From Antiaris toxicaria (Eukaryota; Streptophyta; Magnoliopsida; Rosales; Moraceae), in contig CP141156.1 of the NCBI GenBank assembly GCA_035233585.1, forward strand, positions 47,303,001-47,367,000: a stretch of DNA of 64,000 nucleotides. The letters run 5' to 3'. This document shows positions 1 to 12,104 of this stretch, one piece after another. The position numbers and the translations under genes are program-made. The notes below the pieces were generated by a model. The model had not been told where the DNA came from. It did no database searches and saw only the letters and a list, made by a program, of their open reading frames with translations. How positions within the stretch are numbered: position 1 is the first letter of the stretch; each line of letters starts with the position of its first letter.

Positions 1-584
1 TAACTCTAGGGAACTTGGGCGGCTTTACTCCCCGCTTGCCCATAGAGAAAAACTGGGGCTGATGCTGGATTGCTCTCAGAGATTGGCTCGATCGTGGTAT
101 GGCGAAACTCGACACAGTTAAGAGCTCTTCCTGCTCATAAAGATCCTGATACACACGAGAGTATCTTCCTGAGAGATATCAACAGCCAACAGGACTTAGT
201 TATCCTGACCAATGGCGTACAATCAGGGATCACTTTGATAACATGAAACCAGTCCTGACATTCTCATGGAGTGTAGGAGTACTATTTGTCACTCGAAACT
301 TAGTGGACAACTAGCCCTGAAGATCGGTATAACTCGGGCAATAATCCATGTTCTTTCTCTAAGCAGTTCTCTAGCACTGCACGGTCGTGATTTTTCATAT
401 TGTGATCTCAGCATCTCTTCATCTTATCCTAGCCATCATAGATTTCGTCGTTTCATTACTATAAAATGTTATCTTCAAATAGATAAACATTTACCGACTA
501 AAAATAAAACTAACTTACTTGGACAGATGAGGCAGGCATGCGGCGATGTGAGGCAGGATGGCAGGAAACTGCTCTAATACTAAC
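1..584 (-). mobile_element. Degraded internal region (leader and gag remnant) of an LTR-A retrotransposon
   Basis: Read on the minus strand, this stretch follows an LTR end at 585 and begins with a mutated initiator-Met tRNA primer-binding site (571-582, TAGTATTAGAG against the canonical TGGTATCAGAG). The next ~100 bases closely match the leader of the inner chromovirus at 46990-47099, including shared words around its CTCACATCGCCG. Beyond that I see only short, stop-interrupted open stretches and no recognisable gag motif. It is probably the 5' leader and start of a decayed gag, cut off by the window edge. Confidence 0.5.
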
Positions 585-692
585 TGTGACAACCCGCGCC
601 CTCAGCAGCCCGGACCGTCAATAAAACTCCTTCTTAACTCTCATACTTTAAAACTGATGCTTAACTTACTTAACTCAATACCATAATTTTAG
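585..692 (-). mobile_element. LTR-A end fragment, minus orientation (left arm of a 108-bp inverted repeat)
   Basis: It starts TGTGACAACCCG and resembles the LTR ends at 40635 and 47100. It is the near-perfect reverse complement of 2262-2369. It joins an oppositely oriented LTR-A segment at about 692/693, so it is a broken LTR end and not an independent element terminus. Confidence 0.65.
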
Positions 693-2369
693 TATAAATT
701 AAGCCTACCACGCCAAACGAGTCCTAGTAGCCCAGAAAGCTACTACATTAAACAAGCCATAGTGGCCCGGTAGGCTCCTATGACAATGGATAGTAGCCAG
801 GAAGGCTACCACACCCAACAGGCAAAGTAACCTGGCTGGTTACTACACCAAGTTACGCCTAGTAGCCCGGTAGACCACCTAGTCGTCAACACGCAAGATA
901 ACCGGTCAGTTGATTGGTAGGCAATCAGTCAAGGACCGTGTTCTGTACAACATTGTAAGGAACGACGATTAATCTGTCAAGAAGACAGTTAATTTAATGA
1001 CGATAAGAGACGATCACCAAATTCCCAAAGTAGGCCAATGGGGTACCGACGGGCCTCGGTACCATAAGGAAACACAAGTAATGGCCACTGACAGTATTAG
1101 AGACCCATCAAAGTGCTGACGAGACACATTATTAATGACAGGTAGTAACCTATAAGTTGGTGAAGGTGTGAGTACAAGTACATAACCTCTTGTATAAGGT
1201 AAGTACAACTCCGCTTACAGTATGAATAAAATGAATTTAAAATGATGGTTTTCCAATATTTTAAGTATGTATCATGCACACGATGTTGCACAACATACAT
1301 AAGAGTATGTAGTTTCACAATCGAGTAGATTGATGAAAGAACAAGTTAAAGGCCATATATCCCTACCGCGTAGGATTAGGGATAGCTTAAAGAAGTATAT
1401 GGTTAGAAAAGATAAGCAAGATGGAAATGAATAGGAGTGTCGTACCGGCTCTTTCAGTCGAAAGGGTTTTTGAAGTTAAAGTTAGAGAAGGCAAGTAAGA
1501 AAAGGCAGAGAGTTGAGCATCCGTTGATGGTCCTCCTACTTATGTAATGACCTCAGGGGTTTCATTGGTCTGCGCACATACGATACTGACACAGGGGCCC
1601 TGAGTAGGCAAGATAAAGGAAAAGAAGATGTTGAAGCATAAATGAACATAACCGGATCATGCATTGATCACCGTATGCACTAGTTCCTTATGCTTCTAGT
1701 TTCCATAAGATGCATTCTATACGTGATGATGTATTCTATGATGTGATATATGATATGATATGATATGATATGATATGATATGATATGTTATGCATTCAGT
1801 ATGATATGATAATGTATTCTAAGATGTGATACGTGATGCTATGATATATGATATGTTATATGGTATTTGTGATGACTGGTGTGCTCATATGATTTTAAGT
1901 GTGTGTTATGTTTAAACATGTTTTGCGGTAAACATGTTGTACTTACTGGGCGTAAAGCTCACGGAGTGTGTTCATGCTATAAGTAAGTGTCCTATGGCTT
2001 GACTGTCTATGGGCGATGGCGGAGGCGGATGTGAGGCTGAGGTTATGGAGACACTACGAGTACTCTTCCGCATAAAGATTTTGAGTAAACAGTATTATGT
2101 AAATAATAATGTTAAGAAGTATATTTTGAAACAGTTATCGTTAATCAGTGTTTACGAATGATGACAGTTAAATAGTATTTTGAGGAGTAAGAGTTAAACG
2201 GTATTTGGAACAGTAAACGATATACGTACGTGAACATGTATGCAATCAAAAAAAAAATTCCCTAAAATTATGGTATTGAGTTAAGTAAGTTAAGTATCAG
2301 TTTTAAAGTATGAGAGTTAAGAAGGAGTTTTATTGACGGTCCGGGCCGTTAAGGGTACGGGTTGTCACA
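693..2369 (+). mobile_element. Partial LTR-A, plus orientation
   Basis: This is the reverse complement of much of the long LTR seen at 40635-45187 and 47100-52016. Shared landmarks are the repeated 'GTAGCCNGG..GGCTAC' phrases (715-860), the block around 900-950 with AACCGGTCAGTTGATTGG, the GCGATGGCGGAGGCGGATGTGAG block at 2013-2035, and the terminal GGGTTGTCACA. It lacks the expected TGTAAGG start, so it is truncated at 693. The neighbour at 2370 is the interior of an LTR-B copy just downstream of that LTR's TATA box, which suggests the LTR-A element inserted there. Confidence 0.65.
1741..1790. repeat. (ATGAT)n pentanucleotide microsatellite
   Basis: About eight tandem ATGAT units with small variants lie inside the LTR-A segment. 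Imperfect ATGAT words continue to about 1860. Confidence 0.8.
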
Positions 2370-2733
2370 CTGCCACCCCAATTCTCTTAGACCACAGACT
2401 CTCAGGTGAGCAGGCTTATTGTTGCATAACTCACCGTGACAATAAGTTCTTTAGAGATCTTGGTGGTCGGAAGAAGACTAGCAGTGCTAGCATACCGATC
2501 GAGGTTTAGAGTGCCCACACACTCAGCCATTCAGGAATTAGAGAATAGTAGAGAAGGCTAGTTGGTTGAAGCCCTCCGGTCATTCTCCTCCTGCAGATTG
2601 GCGTCCTTGATGTATGAGTTTAAATTGTTGTTGGTTTATTGTATATGGCATCATGAGATATTTAACGATCTTGAAAAAATTTTATTGTTCCGCTGTGCCA
2701 CTCTGATACGTTTTTACCGATTTAATTCCTACA
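2370..2733 (+). mobile_element. LTR-B 3'-end fragment
   Basis: It matches 32945-33294, the 3' part of the solo LTR-B at 30818-33294, almost word for word. Shared pieces include AGCAGGCTTATT, GAAGAAGACTA, GGCTAGTTGGTTGAAGCCC and CATCATGAGATATTTAA. It ends TTCCTACA like the complete LTR and is truncated on the left at the LTR-A boundary. Confidence 0.75.
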
Positions 2734-3858
2734 CTATGTCAACACCATCCATGCATAATCAACTAGCCAATAGCATACTCAAATCAATTTTGCCAATCGT
2801 TAAAGAATTATGTGGAGTTAGTAGAGGAACCAATTAGACATATATAATCGGGCTCCTGTGAATCCATATGATCATTATTCTTTACCAAACAACTCAATCA
2901 TATGATACTAATTTCAGAGTCACACCACTATAAACCTGAAACTGAACTCCCAATTATATACCATATTACGTAAGCCTATGACAAGCTATTATCTAATGAC
3001 CTTGTCATGTATGCAGAACCTTCATATGATATCCATGATCAACCTTAGGTCAAAGTCCGTTCAATCCTACTGATCAGGCTATCTTAAAGTTCCATTATAT
3101 TACCGAATAAGAAAATGATTATTCACCATATGTGAATAAGAAGTCATCCGCCCAGCAGATGACCCAAGGCCTTGTCCATTTTCACATCCAATATAATGCC
3201 TTTAAGAGGATACCATTAACTCCTTATTAGAACTATGATTCCGATATCTGTAAACAAACCCTTCATCGTATACAAGTCATGCACCCAACGAACCGGTCTA
3301 TAAGGTTACTACCTCTAAGATGCTTTAGCCATTGGAACATCAAAGTACACAAGTCATATACATGAAGTAGTTCATTCACTCAGGATTAAGGTTACTGCAC
3401 AATGAACGTCAAAAGCAGATTGATCCACTCATAGCGGACTACGTAGATCAATCACGCTTTAGTCCCAGTCTAATATGTACCACCAAGCAACATATCTATA
3501 TCTCTACTTGGGAGTCTATGCTCTAGACAATCAAGAGAAACCGTCCCCACCATGGTTTTAGACAATATAATAGTCTTAACATGAGTTAGATGCTCGGTCT
3601 AACCCCATAGACTACAGACCTTAGTTTAGACCGCTTATTTTAGAACATTGTCTTCTCGCATACAAAAGTCCATTGCATGCAACGTTCTAACAGTTTTAAC
3701 ACAAGCAGTCAGGGAGCCATATTTGCTTATATTTACTTAACATGTAAATAGAATGAGGACATACAGTAATGTAATGAATAACCTCTATATATAATTTTAT
3801 TATCCAATTCAAAATAAATACATCAAAATGTCTCTAATGCTTAGGGTATTTCCTAACA
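2734..3858 (-). mobile_element. LTR-B 5'-part fragment, minus orientation
   Basis: This is the reverse complement of about 30818-31945, the first ~1.1 kb of LTR-B. It ends AAATACCT..-like in reverse as TTTCCTAACA at 3858, the complement of the LTR start TGTTAGGAAAT. It abuts the plus-oriented 3' end of the same LTR at 2733/2734, giving a head-to-head rearrangement. Decayed and non-coding. Confidence 0.75.
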
Positions 3859-5064
3859 AAATTATTATATCAATTGATTGTATATATTAATATAATGGTG
3901 AGATATTACTTAATAGATATTTAAAAAAAAAAAAAAAAAAGGGGGGGATATTTATACATTACTCTTTTTCTCCATGATGCGTGAACCATAGGAGCCATTA
4001 TTTTGTTATTCCTCCCAGCTAAGCTACCTAATATAAGCATTTGGCCAAGGCTAAACAAGGGTCATGTTACATTGAACATCATATGCTTGATTCCAATACT
4101 AACTCTTATAATTCCAACTTTGCATCTCCCCTAGATTTAAGAAACCGCCCTTTAGCACACGGTATTTGTCTCATTGAAATAATTCTACTATATATATATA
4201 TAACAAATACAAATTAAGAAGTGAAATTCGTGTACATGCAATTATGTTAGTATCTAATTATTTTTACTATAGAATATAATCTCAAGAAGTCAATAATGCC
4301 GTAAAGAGTACAAATCCCCTTTTCCCACTTGAATTGGTTTACACCTTCTCAACATTCTTTTTCTGTTTAATTTTGACAGATAATTATTTGCTCAGCTTGT
4401 ACAAGGCAGCCTGTGGCTAATGATGACAACATCTTCTAGCAATGCCAAACTTTATTACACAAACAATTTTAATAAATATATATATATAATAAACAAACAA
4501 AGTTATTCCTTCTTAATTCTCTCTTCCACATTTAGTAAAGAAAATGTTGACGAAACAATTGCATCTTCTTGTATAATACAAGCATACAGTATAGAGATTC
4601 ATAAGTTATAATATTTGTGAACAAAAGGATATTTTGAAATTATAATTTCGATATATTTGAGAAAATTATTTCGATGTGGAGCACTTAGGTATTTGAGGAA
4701 AAAAAAAATTTAGAGACTACGAGAAAAAATAGTTTAAGGACATATTTGAAAAAGATTATATTAAAAGGAAATCATTAATAAATATTCTAGTGAGAACATT
4801 TATATAACGAGATATCTGAACGCGGGGGGGAACCTAGGCAAGTATGTGTGTTTGTGGCCGAAGGAAAAGAAATATTAGGTCATGGTCGAAACACTTAAAT
4901 TATAAATAAAAGATTAAAAAAATTAGACACATTGGAAAAATAGTGCTACAACAATTAGATAAAAAATATTAATTCTTTCTTAAGATATTATTGAAGAAAA
5001 TAAAATTAATAGGACTGTGTGAACAAATTTCTAAGTAGAAACACACTTACAGAAACAAATTATT
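3859..5064. other. AT-rich intergenic DNA
   Basis: No gene is recognised. It contains an A18-G7 run at about 3931-3957, short (TA)n tracts and only small chance open frames. No tRNA, promoter or element end is evident. Confidence 0.6.
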
Positions 5065-5518
5065 GGGAAAATTATAGTAAATAATAATTTTCAGAAAATA
5101 ATTAAAATAATAGGTTTTTAGAATAAATATTATAAATAGCATATTTACTAGATAAAAAAATTTATTAAGTAAATAATATATTTATAAGACATAAACTAAT
5201 CATTTCTCTGATAAAAATATAAATAAATCATATATGTATATAAATGCATTATATACTTAATAAATCTAATTTAAATAAGTTATTTATCTTGTAAATATGT
5301 TATTTACTGTAAATATTTTAAAAGCCTGCTATTTACTTCAATTATTTTCTAAAAAGTGCTATTTATTTTTTTTCTACCAGTTTTTAAATTGTGTTTTTAT
5401 TGGTTTCTCGTTAAAAAATTATAATATTTTCTTCAAAATAATTTTAAGAGAAAGAAGTAAATAGTACTTTTAAGTAAAATAATAGGTTTTTAAAATAATC
5501 AAAAAAGCTTATTTTCCC
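5065..5518. mobile_element. Foldback/MITE-like element with GGGAAAAT termini
   Basis: It begins GGGAAAATTATAG and ends CTTATTTTCCC. Near both ends, in inverted orientation, lies the phrase AAAATAATAGGTTTTTA. Inside, 5075-5160 and 5270-5370 are again imperfect inverted copies built from ATTTAC/GTAAAT words. The flanking 5-mers TTATT and TTCTT could be a mutated duplication. A related element lies at 19314-19558. The superfamily is not determined. Confidence 0.5.
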
Positions 5519-6846
5519 TTCTTATATAAGCTATAGATGTCACACTATGTTATGCAAAGACATTATACCGTAAACATATTTATATTGAAATCCGAAAATT
5601 ATTTCCAGATTTAGAAGAATTATTTGATTAAAATGAGGTTGTATATCTATTGATATTTGATCGTTAATTAGGTTTCTAATTTCTTGAATATTAGTTTTCT
5701 AATTTTCTTCTATAATTAATCTCCTAAGACAAATTGGTCTGCCTGTTTATAAATTATATATTTTATTGTGATGAATAATAAGAAGGAAAGATGCAGTGTT
5801 GGCTTCTGTTTCATTAAGAATTTATGGCGTTCACACATACAGTACTTCTCTAAAGCATATTTGAATTTTGTTGCGGTGGCTCTTACAAATTATATATTTA
5901 AAATCTAACCTCATCATATGATTATATTATTTGTTTCTTTTTTCCTCTCTGTTATTTATTTTTGAAACTCGTTAGATGTGTATATATATATATATCTTAA
6001 AATTGAAAGGAGAACTGTAAATTGCTTTGGGTTTATCTCAAAAATTCATTAATATTTCTGCATATTTGTTTTAGAAGTAGCATGTGTGAGAGCTGAGTCA
6101 AGTAACAAACTGATATTCAATTCATTGATTATCTTGATTTGCTAGCTAGCTAGTTTTAACTTTCTTGTTATTCATGAGTATTCCTTGAATCGACTCTCTT
6201 CAAAGCTAGACAACTAAATGGCAGTGAACTAGCATATAATGCGGCAAAGATATTTTCTGTTGTACGCATTAAGAGAGAGAGAGAGAGAGAGGTGTACCAG
6301 TACTCTTATGAACTAATAATATTGTTATCAATTTCTTTTAAATTTAAATACTTTCTTATTTAATATATTGATTCTGATGTATCTTTAAAAGTTCAGAATT
6401 GATACATTTTTATGCCTTATTTCATAATTTTCATTTTTTTTAATGTTTTTAGAGCTGAAAATTAGTGGGAAAGAAATTTTGTTAGAAATTTTTAACAGAA
6501 AATAGAATTTATAAGTGAGTTCAAAGCTGTTGTCTTAAATTTCTTGTTTCATTTATTATCCTCTCTTGTCATCTAAAATTTAAATTTGACTATATAATTA
6601 ATACTAACTACTAAACATGTTTACAGAACTAAAGATGACAGCATTCCCCGTGGGATAGCACAAAGAATAGGATGAAGATGGGGGATAATACTTGAGGATG
6701 AAGTCTCTTTCTTAAATTGGAAGCAATGAAAAAGCACCACATTTGTCTCTGTCTTGGTATATATGTTACAAATATATGTTATGCATATATAATTTAACTT
6801 TTTAGACTTAATTAGATTATTTTTGTAAAAAAAGGGTTGGCGCCCC
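5519..6846. other. AT-rich intergenic DNA with an (AG)n tract
   Basis: No gene is recognised. A perfect (AG)10-type microsatellite lies at 6271-6291 and (TA)n at about 5981-5993. Nothing else is supportable. Confidence 0.6.
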
Positions 6847-6930
6847 GCGGGGGGGGGGGGGGGGGGGGGGGGGGGGGTGGGGGGGGGGGGGTGGGGGGGG
6901 GGGGGGGTGTGGTGTGTGGCGGTGGGCTGG
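6847..6930. repeat. Near-homopolymer G run
   Basis: From 6849 to 6907 the sequence is G with only two T interruptions. It is preceded by CGCCCCGC and followed by GT-rich DNA. It is strikingly unlike the AT-rich surroundings. A reverse-complement look-alike is the C run at 14223-14303. It could be a real G-rich simple repeat or an assembly artefact. Confidence 0.8.
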
Positions 6931-9900
6931 GGTTTCGTTGTGTTGGGGTTTTTTAACCAATAAATAAATAAATAAAAGAAGGTAATTGATAGTTAGTAAC
7001 CTTACTTGGCTGATACAAGTTATATGTGATATTGACTGCTTTGTTATATATAAATATTGATTGCTTTGGATTTTGTTACGCTTTGATTAGACATTTTTGT
7101 TCCTTCCTTGCTAAGGTTTATTAATTAATTTGGAAATGTTTAGAATTTCATTTGTTTTGTTATGATAAATTTCTACCCTCCGTAGGCAGGGTTGGGGATG
7201 GTTTTAAGGGCGGGGATGTGGAAAGCATTCCTTGCCGTGTGTCCCACCTCACTGCAGTCTTTATCTGAAATTATACGAGATAAAATCATATTGGAGAAAT
7301 ATTTAATGATACAGGAAAAAATGAATACCAAATCTAGACTAATTATATTGTCTCCTACGGGGGAAAAGTAAAGAAAGCAAAAGTGTAGAGGCAACAAAAA
7401 CCTATCCGTCTCACATTTTTTATCTTTTAAAAGTGAAAAGTTATTTTAGAGAGAAAAATTATTATAATTACTTGATTATTTAAGTTACTTTCTATTCTAT
7501 TTTAAATTAAATTAATACTAATTAATTAGCAAAATAACATTTACTTGATCACTTATTTTCTTCCCTTTTCATTTACTTTTGAAAAGGTTCTATTCTTAAA
7601 AAATGCTTTTTTGAAATTGTTTATATATAATATTTGAAGAGTTAAAATAAAAATAAAAATAAACGTTGAAGACAAATCATTTTGATTTTATATATGAAAT
7701 TGAAAATTATTCAAAAAGTCGTTTTCTCCTTTACATTTACATTTTTGTTTTTTTTTTAAAGAAATATATGTAAAACAAAACAAGAAATATATGCATAGGT
7801 GATTCCATAAACGATCCATCACCATTTCTAAATAATTATTGTTTCTAATCCCATGCATGTTGTCTCTCCTTCCGTTTTTTTCCCCTCTTACTAAACAAAC
7901 TCTTATCACATTCCATTGGATTCTATTTTCCTTCCTTTATGGAGGAGGCAAATCGTACCAAATAATACGAAGCAATAGCAAGTTTTGCTTGTAGAAAACA
8001 CCTGTCAATTAAGTTGCGAAAATGATTGATGGAACATTGCTTGGAATATGAATGTGAGAAGACCAATTCCAGCAATTCGTCTCACAAATCCCTCTGGCAA
8101 TTGATTGAGCCATGTATCGTGTTCTTTGATTGGTCAAAGTACTCCCATTTTAACATTCGTGTATTTTGGTTAATCTTAGAGCAAGAATATTTATTCTGTT
8201 CAAATCGGTTCGATTTTATTAAAAAAATTAATTTCCCAATTTTACAATTACCTCTTCGAAACTACCAAAATAAATGGAAAAAAAAAAATATGGAACCCAA
8301 GTCAGCGTATATATTTAATATATGTACTAATCTCCTAGCACATTGTGGTTTAATCAAAATATAAATTTTTTAATTGTACCTTTTGACTTGAGTAAACGCT
8401 TAGCACTATTAAAACTTATAAATATTAGCAATTTGTTAAGCATGAATTTAATTATATGATTTTTAGTTTTTCAAATTGAAGCATGAGCCATACAGCTTCT
8501 AGATCACTCTGGATTTTATTACCTGTTTTATTCGAAAGTAATGTTTTAATGGGTGACTTGCCCTTTAAACAATTACAACTTTTGTTAAAGAGTGTAGTTG
8601 AACTCCAGAAGCAAAGAAGTCATTATTAGTCAACGAAGTCTGCTAGTTATGAACCACAACACTTGGAAAGCTCTAATTACTAAGTATAAATCATCCTATT
8701 TACCAAAATTTGTTTGTTCCATCAACATTTGTTTTTACCAGCTAATACATAATCGGTTGTGTATATATGTGTAGAGTTATATTCATATGCGACACGAAAT
8801 TGCATCTCAGATATCAGGCCTCAAGATTACAAGGATACTACACCCTCTTCTTGTGTAAATTTTTTTAAATACCAACAATAATAAAACAATTAGTTATATA
8901 TGTTCTAATCATGCAATATGATCAGAAATAAGTCCAAAATACTAAATTTACAAGAAAACATATTTTACTTTTTTTTATAGAAAGAATAGAATGACGTCAC
9001 TTGAAAGGGCGAAAAATGGCAATTACAAAAAAACAGATTGCAATTGCTTTCAAATGAGTAGAAAATCTATGTGGTATAAAAGGCAGACAGATCAATTTTT
9101 TCAGGATGATATATTTTAGTCTTTGTTTGTGGTGGAATTTTTCTCTCGTTCCAAACCAAGCCACAAAATAACGCCCCATGTGGAAAATTTCTTTATTTCT
9201 TTATTTATTATTATTATTATTATTTTGGCTAAAGATGCGGAAATTTTCTTGATTAAAGAAGTTCTACGCCAATATTCAAACTAGTTGAGTATTTAGATGA
9301 TGTCTGAGAGATAGTCTCTCTCACTTTTAAAGGCTTCTCTCAGTGAAAATGATTTGATGGCTACTTTTATTCGAAAATTCCATTTTTGAGAAGCTAAATT
9401 ATTCTACATGTATAAATATTGTAACGTTGATTTTGGCCTAGGCCTAGACTGACTAGACTATATTTCCTCATACTTCTGGGGCCAGTTCAAAATTTTGAAA
9501 AAAAATAACAATAAATAAAATATTTAGAGTTTATTTATTTTTTGAAGGATAATGGTCTCACACCAATCAGCAGCGAAAATTAACAATTTTAAGCACTTTT
9601 CAAATGACAAAATATCAACTAAAATAAGCATGTTTCTAAATTTGAAAAAAAAAATCAAATAAGCATGACAGACATTATGAGGTTAACAAAAAAACATCTA
9701 GACCATTGATAATGAGGTTTTTTTTTTCTTTCACCATCTAAAAATATTACAAAAGTTTCAATGGTCTAAATTATTTTAGTCCTAATTCAACAGCTAAAAT
9801 GTGCTATATCTGCTATCTGAAAAAGAAGTGGAATCCAAAATATGATTGGTACAAATTCAGCCTCTAAGAAAACAAGCAAACCAATTCATATTTGACCCAA

Positions 9901-10560
9901 TATTGAGAATTGTAAATTGTTGTAAATAAATAAATAAAATTACATGGTAAAATAAATTGTACTGTAAATTGTTTTATTATCCTTCCAAAAAAATTTGTTT
10001 TAAAATACATCAAAAATTTGTTTTGAATTAATAACCACCACCAGTAATTGACCCTAACGGTAGATGACAAATCACATGTGATAGGATTACCTCAATAATA
10101 CAAAATTGTATGATGTCATTTGACACTTGATAGCAATGCATAAATCTAGATTTTCATGGAACATATTCGTAACCTTTTTTGCACCTTTACCGCCTATCAT
10201 TTAGATGGAATATGAATTTTTTTTTTTAATTTTTTGTTTTACATAAGAGACCCATGGTCTTCGTTTATTAAAAACAAAGAAAACCGTTTTCACGTTTCGA
10301 ACATGAGAACTCTCCCTAACTCGCTCCTTCCCTCTCTTTCGCGCCGAACTAGCCCAGCCCTAGTAGGGTTAATAAGATGGACACTGATAAATGCATTCAT
10401 TGTCAACATTTTCAGTGACACAATTATCATACACATGGATAGACATAAAAAGAAAGCATGCCCAAATTTTCAACATTCCCTTGTAAAGAAAACACCACAA
10501 CACAACCAAATTAAGCTAGTTCTTTTGCTGTCCTTGGCAACGACTAACGAGGCTATCTGA
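6931..10560. other. AT-rich intergenic DNA
   Basis: No gene is recognised on either strand. The longest open frames (112 codons at 8026, 108 codons at 10234) are lysine/asparagine/isoleucine-rich with no motif and look like chance. There are short A/T runs and an (ATT)n tract at 9206-9222. Confidence 0.55.
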
Positions 10561-11236
10561 AGAAGTAAAAAAGACGGTGCAATTTTGGGAATTTGATATA
10601 AGACGCATTGAAGATGAAATTTGAACAAAACAATGTCATCTGCGAGAACTTGTCGTTAAATCCCACTTGGGTAACGAAGGACAGAAGGAGCACAAACTAT
10701 TAAACACTCGCCGTTTCCAATACTTTGAAGTCATGTTCACCCCATTTTGGAACAAGACCAAGTCCAAAACCCCTTTTTGACCCATTAATCAACAATGTTA
10801 ATCAAGTCTTAAGCTTACAAGATCTGAGCGTTAAAAACCCTTGAACCAAAACCAAACCGAACTGAACCAAACAAAGTTGGTAACTCAAGCCAATTTATTT
10901 GCTTTTAAATTTTCGGGTTTGAATCAAACTAAGCCAAAACAAAACCAGAAGTTGTTTAGTTTTGGTGCCTAAACAAGTGAAACTTTAGAAGTTTTCTTAT
11001 AAAAAAAAAAGGTGAAACTTAAGAAGTTTTACCACATAATTCCCAAAATACACCAGCCTCATCTAAAGAAACAAAAGAGAAGAGATAATTATATAAAAGA
11101 ACTTATCCACTAAAAATATAAACAACCCCCCTCTAATTTGTATTACAAAACAAAAGAGTAATTTCCTTGGCTCCTCCAAAAAAAAAAGCGTATTCATAAA
11201 ATTAGCTTTAAACAAAAAAAACAGAAAAATCATCTA
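10561..11236. other. 3' flank of the VQ gene, with a CCAAACCGAACC-like repeat
   Basis: Lies downstream of the minus-strand VQ gene and should hold its 3' UTR, though I cannot place the polyadenylation site. Around 10845-10990 are repeated words such as AACCAAACCGAACTGAACC, a common low-complexity pattern in plant intergenic DNA. No other gene is seen. Confidence 0.45.
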
Positions 11237-12025
11237 TCACATCACTTTCCACGATTCCAGAGTGGGAAAGCTCGGGAAAGCGTCGAAGTCCAAACCACCA
11301 CCACCAGCTTCGGTGAAAGTGGAGCCGATCGTCGGCACCGTGCCGGCGCCAACTCCGCCGACTGAGGTCACCGGCATCGTGGACCCCACCGGAGTCTGTG
11401 GGTTGTTGTTGTGGTTGTGATGGTCGAGAAGCAGAGCCGACGTATCGAGGGTCGGGAGGCAAGCGGCGGCGGCGGCTGCTGGAATGGGGAACCTAGCGGC
11501 ACCGCAGGCTCTCTGCGGCTCGGGCTTGAGGATGGGCGCGGAGCCGAACTGTGACGCGGTGACGCCGAATCTGACGCCCGTGACCTGCTGGACCATCTGG
11601 CGGAAGTTGGCCGGGTCGGCCGTGATGAACGTCGTCTGCGAGCGCTTCGTCGCTCTGGACTTCCTTTTCGAGACCCTGCCTCCGGCGACGGCGGGAAGGG
11701 CGATCGCGCCGCGCTGCTGCCGCTTCGGAGCCGCCGCGGCGACCGACGACGGCGTGTCAGGATCGGAGCCGGAGAGGCCCGAGACGGTCGGAGTCGGGGT
11801 CTGGACAGGCTCAGGCCTGAAGAAATCGCTAGAGAGAGGGGACATCGTCGCGCCGTCGGCGTCGGAAGAAGGAGCGACGGCGACGACGGGTTCGAGAGAC
11901 TTCTGGATGGCTTTGGTGAGGGTTTCGGTCTCGCGGGTGAAAAGCTCGGAAAGCCAACAGTCGTTCAAAGCTGGCCTGAAGGCCCATGTGTCGATACTAG
12001 CGGCCAAGTTCTCCGACGAAGCCAT
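11237..12025 (-). CDS. VQ motif-containing protein, calmodulin-binding protein 25-like
   Basis: This intact 262-residue single-exon gene encodes a member of the plant-specific VQ family. These are nuclear cofactors that bind WRKY transcription factors through the VQ motif and tune stress and defence transcription. The motif F-x3-VQ-x2-TG is at residues 141-150 (FRQMVQQVTG; bases 11576-11605), just after a basic patch at 119-127 (SKRKSRATK) that could serve in nuclear import. The N-terminus (MASSENLA...W.FRP...W.SE.F.R.T..LT.A.QKSL) resembles the Arabidopsis CAMBP25 (VQ15)/VQ24 subgroup, some of which bind calmodulin; calmodulin binding here is inferred. Other visible parts are a Pro/Ser/Thr-rich stretch (62-95), an alanine run (183-188), a His/Asn-rich segment (202-209) and an acidic-aromatic tail (246-260). 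The start is the first ATG of the frame, 72 bp below a TATA box. It is GC-rich in AT-rich surroundings. I am sure of the family but not of the exact paralogue. Confidence 0.93.
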   Translation of the reverse strand: MASSENLAASIDTWAFRPALNDCWLSELFTRETETLTKAIQKSLEPVVAVAPSSDADGATMSPLSSDFFRPEPVQTPTPTVSGLSGSDPDTPSSVAAAAPKRQQRGAIALPAVAGGRVSKRKSRATKRSQTTFITADPANFRQMVQQVTGVRFGVTASQFGSAPILKPEPQRACGAARFPIPAAAAAACLPTLDTSALLLDHHNHNNNPQTPVGSTMPVTSVGGVGAGTVPTIGSTFTEAGGGGLDFDAFPSFPTLESWKVM

Positions 12026-12096
12026 TTTTTTCTTTTTTTTTTTTAATTTGTAAATACTAGATACACCAAAAGACTAAAAAGAAGTAACGGAGAGAG

Positions 12097-12104
12097 TTTA
12101 AATA
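12097..12104 (-). promoter_or_regulatory. TATA box of the VQ gene
   Basis: On the minus strand it reads CCTATTTAAACTC, a good plant TATA box, 72 bp upstream of the ATG. Transcription would then start near 12065, giving a short 5' UTR that ends in a purine-rich A/G run just before the ATG. Confidence 0.6.

Noticed and set aside
585..2369. A DNA transposon with 108-bp terminal inverted repeats
   Set aside because: The repeats and the DNA between them match the ends and interior of LTR-A; a PBS remnant adjoins the left end and no target duplication is seen.
8026..8364. A 112-codon open frame
   Set aside because: AT-rich, with no recognisable domain, promoter or splice context; expected by chance in this composition.
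10234..10560. A 108-codon open frame
   Set aside because: No motif, low-complexity surroundings, no promoter evidence.
11484..12053. A 189-codon open frame antisense to the VQ gene
   Set aside because: It is a by-product of the GC-rich coding sequence. It has no motif, while the opposite strand encodes a conserved family protein.
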